Of a DNA stretch of 48,501 bases, positions 43,120 to 48,501 are shown one piece after another. The DNA comes from an uncultured Alistipes sp. (GTDB lineage: Bacteria; Bacteroidota; Bacteroidia; Bacteroidales; Rikenellaceae). Both the position numbers and the translations under genes were made by a program. Every line of letters starts with the position of its first letter. The first letter of the stretch is position 1. A model generated the notes under the pieces. That model was not told where the DNA came from, did not search any database, and saw only the letters and a list, made by a program, of their open reading frames with translations. The DNA lies in contig CASDZP010000008.1 of assembly GCA_949285535.1 (NCBI GenBank), positions 1 through 48,501 on the forward strand. The letters run 5' to 3'.

Positions 43120-43150
43120 TTGTCTGTTTTGGAGGTTATCGTTATATTTG
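43120..43150 (+). promoter_or_regulatory. Promoter of M28 peptidase-ribD
   Basis: TTG (43120-43122) and TATATTTG (43143-43150) are 20 nt apart. The leader to the start codon at 43319 is about 160 nt, and I see no clear structure in it. The intergenic region 42980-43318 otherwise holds no gene. Confidence 0.65.
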
Positions 43151-43318
43151 CGGGTCTGGCTTGTTTTGTTACGGTAATCGTACGACGACTATACGACAAC
43201 GGCACCATAAGATAGCGGTATGAGCGGTTGTCGGACAATGAAACGGTTTTACGCCGCACGTAACGGCATGACAGTTGTATGTCAGACGGACAAGCGGACA
43301 AAAAGTGTAAACCCTTAA

Positions 43319-44347
43319 ATGGATAAAATGAAAAATATCGGCATAAAGGTATTGTTGTCGGCGTCTTTTTCGTTGGCAATGCTTTGCGGAGCGAACGTAT
43401 CGGCACAGACCCCACAGGAAAAAGGTTTGGCAAGCATAAACGAGGCTTCGGCGAAGTCTGTAATAGGCTTTCTCGCTTCCGATTATCTCGAAGGGAGGGA
43501 AGCGGGACGTGACGGCTCTTATGTCTCATCGGAATATATCGCCTCGATGCTTGAATGGATAGGGGTGCGACCCCTCGGCGACAGCTATTTCGAACCGTTC
43601 GACGCCTATGCGAAAGAGCGTCAGAAAAGAGGCCGTTTCGAGATTCATCCCGATTCGATAGCCGCACTCAAAAAGGGTGTGCACCGTAAATTGTCCATGC
43701 GTAACGTGTTGGGTATGATACCGGGACGCAAGAGCGATGAGTATGTAATCGTGGGAGCACATATCGACCATGTCGGTTTCGACCCCGCTCTTGAGGGCGA
43801 CAAGATATATAACGGCGCAGACGACAACGCCTCTGGAGTGGCGGCGGTTATACAGATAGCCCGTGCCTTTGTGGAGTCGGGAGTACAACCCGAACGCAAC
43901 GTGATATTCGCCTTTTGGGACGGCGAGGAGATAGGACTGCTCGGCTCACGATATTTCGCCATGAATTTTCCTCACATATCGCAGGTCAAGGGCTATCTCA
44001 ACTTCGACATGATAGGCAGGAACAACAACCCTGCGAAGCCCAAACACGTGGTCTATTTTCATTCGGCTACCGCGCCCGTCTTCGGCGAGTGGATGAGGCG
44101 TGACATGGAACGTTACGGCATAGACCTTGAGCCTAACATCGTGTCTATGGAGAATGCGGCTGTCGGTAGCGACAACGCCTCGTTCGCACGTCTGGGTATT
44201 CCGATTATATGGTACCACACCGACGGTCACCCCGACTATCATATGCCTTCCGACCATGCTGACAAGATAAACTATCCCAAGGTGGTGGAGATAACGAAAG
44301 CCGCCTTTCTGAATATGTGGAATCTGGCAAACGAGAAAAAATATTAA
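43319..44347 (+). CDS. Exported M28 family metallopeptidase
   Basis: 342 aa. A signal peptide of about 29 residues ends at VSAQ. The M28 zinc aminopeptidase domain has the ligand motifs GAHIDHVG, YNGADDNASGVA, WDGEEIGLLGSRYF, NFDMIGRN and YHMPSDHADKI. All five ligands and the catalytic Glu pair are visible, so it should be active in the periplasm. A second ATG lies at 43328. ribD follows after 14 nt. Confidence 0.94.
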   Translation: MDKMKNIGIKVLLSASFSLAMLCGANVSAQTPQEKGLASINEASAKSVIGFLASDYLEGREAGRDGSYVSSEYIASMLEWIGVRPLGDSYFEPFDAYAKERQKRGRFEIHPDSIAALKKGVHRKLSMRNVLGMIPGRKSDEYVIVGAHIDHVGFDPALEGDKIYNGADDNASGVAAVIQIARAFVESGVQPERNVIFAFWDGEEIGLLGSRYFAMNFPHISQVKGYLNFDMIGRNNNPAKPKHVVYFHSATAPVFGEWMRRDMERYGIDLEPNIVSMENAAVGSDNASFARLGIPIIWYHTDGHPDYHMPSDHADKINYPKVVEITKAAFLNMWNLANEKKY

Positions 44348-44361
44348 TCTGTTGAACCGCG

Positions 44362-45486
44362 ATGGATACGATAGAGACCTATTATAACAGCAAGGATGAA
44401 TTTTATATGCGCCGATGCATCGAGCTGGCTCGACGCGGACGCAATGATGTCAAGACCAATCCGATGGTCGGTTGTGTCATTGTCTGCAACGACACGGTCA
44501 TAGGCGAGGGCTATCATATGCGGTTCGGCGGTCCACATGCCGAGGTTAACGCCGTCAACAGCGTATCGGAGGAGAACAAACGCTACCTTCCGATGTCAAC
44601 GCTGTATGTAAACCTTGAACCGTGCGCCCATTTCGGCAAGACACCGCCCTGTTCGGCGATGATAGTGCGCATGGGTATAAAGCGTGTGGTGATAGGAATA
44701 AAAGACCCTTTCTGCAAGGTTGACGGACGCGGTATCGAGGAACTGACGGGCGGCGGTGTCGATGTGACGCTCAATGTGCTCGAACGAGAGTGTCGCCACC
44801 TCAACAGACGAACAGCCGTCTATAACAACAAGAAACGCCCTTATGTGATACTCAAATGGGCGCAGACAATGGACGGATACATAGATACCAACCGTCCGGC
44901 GAGCGAGCCCGCTCCGTGGCTTACGGGCGAGAACTGCCGTCGCCTCGTTCACAAATGGCGTTCGCAGGAGGGTGCCATAATGGTGGGCACGAGAACGGTG
45001 GTCAGAGACAACCCGTCGCTGACAGTCAGCAAATGGTACGGTCCCAGTCCTTTGAGAGTTACGCTCGACAGACACGGAATACTTACATCGGCGAGCAAGA
45101 TGTTCGACGACAAGGCGAACTCTTTGATATATACATCTGAACGAAGCCTCTCCAAAGTCGTGTCGTCGTTCAGCGGCAATAAAATGACAGATTGCGTGTC
45201 GATAGACTTTAACGGTAATGTCATATCGCAGGTTCTCGACGACCTCTACCGTCGGGGCGTCACCTCCGTGATAGTGGAGGGGGGCAGCGCGTTGATAAAC
45301 TCGTTCATAGAGTCAAAATTGTATGACGAAGTGAGGGTGTTCATATCGCCGAAAGTGCTCATAGAATTACCGTACGGTAAAAAAGGCGGTGTCAGAGCGC
45401 CCGAGATACCGCCCTCGATATTCCATAAGCAGTGCGTCATCGACGACGTGATAGTGAAAACCCTGCTTACCGACTATTACGAGTAA
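44362..45486 (+). CDS. ribD: Bifunctional riboflavin biosynthesis deaminase/reductase
   Basis: 374 aa. N-terminal cytidine-deaminase-like domain with zinc ligands in GPHAEVNAV and LEPCAHFGKTPPC. The C-terminal reductase domain has LKWAQTMDGYI, EGAIMVGTRTVVRDNPSLTV and VIVEGGSALINSFI. It carries out the second and third steps of riboflavin synthesis. RibH, a later enzyme, is elsewhere in the window (10521-11015). It is downstream of the M28 gene in an operon of otherwise unrelated functions. Confidence 0.96.
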   Translation: MDTIETYYNSKDEFYMRRCIELARRGRNDVKTNPMVGCVIVCNDTVIGEGYHMRFGGPHAEVNAVNSVSEENKRYLPMSTLYVNLEPCAHFGKTPPCSAMIVRMGIKRVVIGIKDPFCKVDGRGIEELTGGGVDVTLNVLERECRHLNRRTAVYNNKKRPYVILKWAQTMDGYIDTNRPASEPAPWLTGENCRRLVHKWRSQEGAIMVGTRTVVRDNPSLTVSKWYGPSPLRVTLDRHGILTSASKMFDDKANSLIYTSERSLSKVVSSFSGNKMTDCVSIDFNGNVISQVLDDLYRRGVTSVIVEGGSALINSFIESKLYDEVRVFISPKVLIELPYGKKGGVRAPEIPPSIFHKQCVIDDVIVKTLLTDYYE

Positions 45487-45493
45487 TCGCTCC

Positions 45494-46534
45494 TTACTCC
45501 TCCTCTTTGAAGAACAGCTGGTAATAATTCATGCCCGTTTCGGGGTCGAATCCGCGTTTGAGATACTTGTTGTCTCCGTGGATATATATATGGAAATTGC
45601 GGTCGAGCTTTATGACGCTCTTGAACGAGCGGCTCTCCCTTTTTACGGCGTTGTCCGATATGGTGAACGATTCGTTTACTTCGATGTCACGCTCTTTCGC
45701 GTACTCATCCTTGTACTGCATGAAGCTCTCGACAACCTCAGGTTGCGCGATTACCTGCTCCGAGAATGTACCCAAATCGAAGTTGTCGTTCTGTTTGAAG
45801 TAGGCGAGCGACCTGTTGAGCATCTCCGCCTGGTCCGCCTTGGTCACCTCGAACTGTTCGGGCAGTCGGTCGGTGACGAAGTCGCGGCATAACGACAATA
45901 TGTTCTGCGTATCGTGGTAGTCGTCCTTTAGCGGGCGCACCTTCAGAAAATCATCTACCCAGTAGAGAGCCTCCGAACCCTTGTTGGTGTTGTCCACAAT
46001 GGCAAGGACATAACCGTTCTCACGTTCGAGATTGAAGATGAGACACCCTTTGTCCAGCTTGTTGATGTTTACCCCCTGAAGACTCTTTACGCTCATACCC
46101 TCCGTTGAGGCTGTCACCCTGAGGAACGTGTCTTTATTCTCGGACTTGAACAATCCCACGGCGTCGGTCACCTCTCCGTCGATTATAGCCTCGCTGAAAT
46201 AGACCGTGTAGAACTCTCCCGCCTTGATTTTGGGGTGCGTGCTCTGCTCATAGAGGTGTCGCGCCAGATTTATCGACATGTCGTGAAGTGACGAAGGGTC
46301 GTCGAATATGGCGGAGACAAAACCGTAAACCTCATTGTACGACAAGTCGCTCTGATGGGCGAGGCAGTACCTTTCGTCTCCCTTGAAATGGTTTATGAAA
46401 TAGTTTTTAAGTGTCTGTGCGGTCTCTTCGTCGATGTTGAGGCACTTTTCGGATATTATGCACCCCTCCTCCGCCGATTTGTTGCCTATGTGGTGCAGCG
46501 ATATGGCGCCCACCGATTCGATGTGATAACTCAT
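45494..46534 (-). CDS. Nucleoid-associated protein, NdpA/YejK family
   Basis: 346 aa, the normal length. The family core is recognisable: HHIGNKSAEEGCIISE near the start, ARHLYEQSTHPKIKAGEFYTVYFSEAIIDGEVTDAVGLFKSENKDTFL, and KLDKGCLIFNLERENGYVLAIVDNT. It binds DNA in proteobacteria, but the role in Bacteroidetes is untested. It starts 2 nt after the ferredoxin-like gene and so is co-transcribed with it. It is convergent with ribD, 7 nt away. Confidence 0.9.
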   Translation of the reverse strand: MSYHIESVGAISLHHIGNKSAEEGCIISEKCLNIDEETAQTLKNYFINHFKGDERYCLAHQSDLSYNEVYGFVSAIFDDPSSLHDMSINLARHLYEQSTHPKIKAGEFYTVYFSEAIIDGEVTDAVGLFKSENKDTFLRVTASTEGMSVKSLQGVNINKLDKGCLIFNLERENGYVLAIVDNTNKGSEALYWVDDFLKVRPLKDDYHDTQNILSLCRDFVTDRLPEQFEVTKADQAEMLNRSLAYFKQNDNFDLGTFSEQVIAQPEVVESFMQYKDEYAKERDIEVNESFTISDNAVKRESRSFKSVIKLDRNFHIYIHGDNKYLKRGFDPETGMNYYQLFFKEEE

Positions 46535-46536
46535 GA

Positions 46537-46992
46537 TTAAAATACTTTCTCTTCGGCAAGCAACTCAGCCAGATGCTTGTCGCCACCGTCATAAACCTTG
46601 AAAAGTCGTCCGTCGTGTCCCGCAACGCTCAAAACCAACACGCAGTCACCAGCTCTGAACACCCTCTCACGGCCTCTGTTATCCACACCGTGAGGTATCG
46701 GCATGCCGAACTCTTCGAAAATAAGTCCTCTCATGTCGGGCAACTCGTCCGTCGGAGCCTCTTTCTGCTCGTGTTCCTCCTCATGCAGGAAGTAATGTCC
46801 GCTCTTTAGAGCCTTGTCGATAAGGACGGGACAGACATTCTCGCATATCCCGCACATTATACAGAAGTCAGTATTGACAACGGGGCGAATCCAACCGCTA
46901 CCATCGTCACGCATGCTTATACAACGACGTGGACACCTGTCAACACAAGTGCCGCACCCGATGCAATCATCTTTTGTTCTGACCTCTATCAT
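46537..46992 (-). CDS. Two-cluster 4Fe-4S ferredoxin-like protein
   Basis: 151 aa from the ATG at 46992 (MIEVRTKDD). A 20-residue hydrophobic extension to 47052 is possible, but the ATG at 46992 gives a standard ferredoxin start. Two classical cluster motifs, CIGCGTCVDRCP and CIMCGICENVCP, occupy residues 10-60. The last 70 or so residues are a separate region ending RVFRAGDCVLVLSVAGHDGRLFKVYDGGDKHLAELLAEEKVF, which I do not recognise. Its partner in electron transfer is unknown. Confidence 0.85.
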   Translation of the reverse strand: MIEVRTKDDCIGCGTCVDRCPRRCISMRDDGSGWIRPVVNTDFCIMCGICENVCPVLIDKALKSGHYFLHEEEHEQKEAPTDELPDMRGLIFEEFGMPIPHGVDNRGRERVFRAGDCVLVLSVAGHDGRLFKVYDGGDKHLAELLAEEKVF

Positions 46993-47152
46993 AATCGGAG
47001 GACAAAGATAGCAATAAGCTCCGATAACCGCAACAGTAAGACATACATACAACGCGCAACTGCTTTTTTGAGGGAAAGAAGATGACGACAGACACTCCTT
47101 TTCACGATTGGAGTGAAAACAAAAAGACAGTTACAAAAGCTTGTTTAAAACG

Positions 47153-47190
47153 AAATATCCTCGTCAGAATACTTCCTGACGAGGATATTT
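47153..47190. terminator. Terminator between ferredoxin and GIN-domain genes
   Basis: AAATATCCTCGTCAG and its perfect complement form a 15-bp stem with an 8-nt loop, followed by TTTTAT on the plus strand. It lies 55 nt past the minus-strand GIN gene stop and upstream of the ferredoxin gene. Otherwise the 47053-47244 gap is empty. Confidence 0.85.
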
Positions 47191-47244
47191 TTATAGTCAA
47201 CTTTGGTTTACTCTCTTTGTCTGTCTGTCCTGTGTCATACGTTG

Positions 47245-48153
47245 TTATTTTCGTGTTACCGAACCTCCTGACGATGCGTTCGTGGATACAACATTTGCGT
47301 TTCCGCTGTAAACGAGACTTCCTCCGCTCGACGCATTCGCTTTCAGCATGCCGTTTGCCGTAACCGATGCCGAAGCTCCGCTTGACACACTCGCATTAAC
47401 GTCAGAGGCTGTCAATTCACTCGCCGAGATACTTCCGCCGCTTGAACATGAGACGGATAGGTTGTCAACAAATCCCTTTATATTTACTCTTGACGCGCTG
47501 CTCGACTTGATAGTGGCATCATCTCCCGACATGTCCAAATCGACGTATGAGCCGCTACTCGTTGATAGAACAAGGTCATCTGTCTTGATGTTGCCTATCA
47601 GTTTCGCGCTGCTCGACAGATCTGCACGTACGAGATCGTTAGACAAGAGTGTCATTTCGATGTATGCTCCGCTCGATATATCCATACTCAACGTGTTGGC
47701 GTCCATGTGCAGATTGGATACGGACGAAGAACTGCTTAATTTTATATCGCAATCGTCTGTTTTTATTGGTGAGAGCATCGTTATCCTGCATCCCGCCGCC
47801 GCTCTCAGTTGTCTCAGGTCGCTGACGGTCACTTTTGCGACAAGGTGAGGACGTCTCTGCATCTTGTTGATTATTTTGTAACCCTCGCTCTCCAAACCTA
47901 TCCGTATGATACCGTTATCGTTGGAGAAGATTAGGTACTCTTCCAGCTCTTTGTTTATCTCGACAACAGCGCCTGTCTTCGCGCCTTGCGACAAAGACAC
48001 CTCGAAACCACCGCTTATGGTTATGCCTGTGATTTTATCGCCTTCAAATCGGGTGAGGCGTACGGCCAATGTCTGCGAGGGCAGAGGAGCAGCATAGGCG
48101 ACACTCGCCAAGCAGGTCGCCAATACCATAATGATTTGTCTAAAGAGTTTCAT
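47245..48153 (-). CDS. Exported GIN-domain (DUF2807) protein
   Basis: 302 aa from the ATG at 48153; an upstream ATG at 48183 adds ten polar residues before the signal peptide and is less likely. Signal peptide MKLFRQIIMVLATCLASVAYA. The mature protein is a right-handed beta-helix-like repeat rich in Ser/Gly, with units such as LSSSSSVSNLHMDANTLSMD, SSSASRVNIKGFVDNLSVS and SSGGSVTRK. DUF2807 proteins are exported adhesin-head-like proteins of unknown function, common in Bacteroidetes. Its upstream region forms one arm of foldback 6. Confidence 0.9.
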   Translation of the reverse strand: MKLFRQIIMVLATCLASVAYAAPLPSQTLAVRLTRFEGDKITGITISGGFEVSLSQGAKTGAVVEINKELEEYLIFSNDNGIIRIGLESEGYKIINKMQRRPHLVAKVTVSDLRQLRAAAGCRITMLSPIKTDDCDIKLSSSSSVSNLHMDANTLSMDISSGAYIEMTLLSNDLVRADLSSSAKLIGNIKTDDLVLSTSSGSYVDLDMSGDDATIKSSSASRVNIKGFVDNLSVSCSSGGSISASELTASDVNASVSSGASASVTANGMLKANASSGGSLVYSGNANVVSTNASSGGSVTRK

Positions 48154-48232
48154 ATTATTGATTTTTATATTGTCCTGACTCATTCAACTTCTCTGTAAGC
48201 TTTTTATACTAAAACGCCTAACCGAAGCTAAA

Positions 48233-48357
48233 GTTACAAATAATAGCCAAAATAGCCAAACGGGCAGTGATGTGGTATGTTTTTAGGATTAATGTACATA
48301 ATCCTAAAAACATACCACATCACTGCCCGTTTGGCTATTTTGGCTATTATTTGTAAC
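48233..48357. repeat. Foldback inverted duplication 6, perfect 59-bp arms
   Basis: Arms 48233-48291 and 48299-48357 are exact reverse complements (59 of 59) around a 7-nt loop. The left arm is the upstream region of the GIN-domain gene. The right arm faces element E copy 7 across 23 nt. Beyond the perfect block the two sides show only weak further similarity. Confidence 0.97.
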
Positions 48358-48380
48358 CTTAACTTAAATATCGGCATATA

Positions 48381-48501
48381 GTCTCCGACGGGTCTCCCGA
48401 CGGGCTCTCCGAGGGGTCTGCCGACAGCGTTACTTTGTCCCTCGACAAAGTAACCAAAACGAGGGGGCACAGCCCCTTTTGACCATGTCATACTCATTTG
48501 G
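48381..48501 (-). repeat. Dispersed element E, copy 7 (cut by window end)
   Basis: The tail reads on the minus strand GCT, GTCGGCAGACCC, CTCGGAGAGCCC, GTCGGGAGACCC and GTCGGAGAC. The perfect palindrome is at 48429-48454 and the GGGGC hairpin follows. The core leaves the window at CCAAATGAGTATGACATGG. The window ending here suggests that assembly stopped at this repeat. Confidence 0.93.

Overview
This window looks like a 48.5 kb contig from the order Bacteroidales; the family cannot be resolved. The evidence is a Bacteroidetes-type 16S 5' end, many promoters matching TTTG-N19/20-TAnnTTTG, and families typical of the phylum (DUF4290, DUF4837, GIN-domain, DUF721 after recF, flippase-like proteins). 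It starts inside a 16S rRNA gene and ends inside a dispersed repeat. Both are multicopy, so these are probably assembly breakpoints. GC rises by eye from about 43% on the left to 53-60% in the right half. No tRNA, CRISPR array, transposase, phage gene or dnaA was seen.

Layout. 0-1.3 kb: 16S 5' end with its promoter, a foldback and repeat copy 1, a small orphan gene. 1.3-6.5 kb: tetR with an M16 protease pair, folK, holB. 6.5-9.1 kb: AT-rich gap, two tandem tiny membrane proteins, a NarL/DesK-type two-component system. 9.3-14.2 kb: M24 peptidase, ribH, TPR protein, recF, DUF721 and two parS-like sites. 14.2-19.6 kb: cyclophilin, pheS, EnvC-like protein, ybeY, mnmG. 19.7-27 kb: patatin with a barrel, GrpB, a sigma-54 activator, DUF4290, queG, flippase. 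27.6-33.1 kb: prfB (programmed frameshift)-lysE-cmk-ispH-fabD, then rluD. 33.5-41.6 kb: DUF4837 lipoprotein, polysaccharide deacetylase-ubiX-sulfatase, rpsP-rimM-coaD, proC, a GNAT/hydrolase fusion. 41.6-48.2 kb: prmC-recX, M28 peptidase-ribD, ferredoxin-NdpA, GIN-domain protein. Most genes are housekeeping: translation, cofactors, isoprenoid and fatty-acid precursors, cell envelope.

The standout signal is a family of seven dispersed copies, called element E here. Each has a conserved core of about 115 bp: a GGGGC/GCCCC hairpin followed by a perfect 11-4-11 palindrome, GTTACTTTGTC/GACAAAGTAAC. A GC-rich tail follows, built from shuffled modules of roughly 9-17 bp. In six of the seven copies the tail lies on, or up to about 25 bp from, a long inverted duplication of the local host sequence (arms 55-111 nt, loop 5-10 nt). 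The duplicated sequence includes the last codons of fabD, of the DUF4837 gene and of the sulfatase, and the region upstream of the rRNA promoter. The arms range from identical (59/59) to roughly 88-90% matching, so the duplications have different ages and are not one artefact. This points to a recurrent process coupling a non-autonomous repeat to foldback copying of its flank. I know of no described element with this structure.
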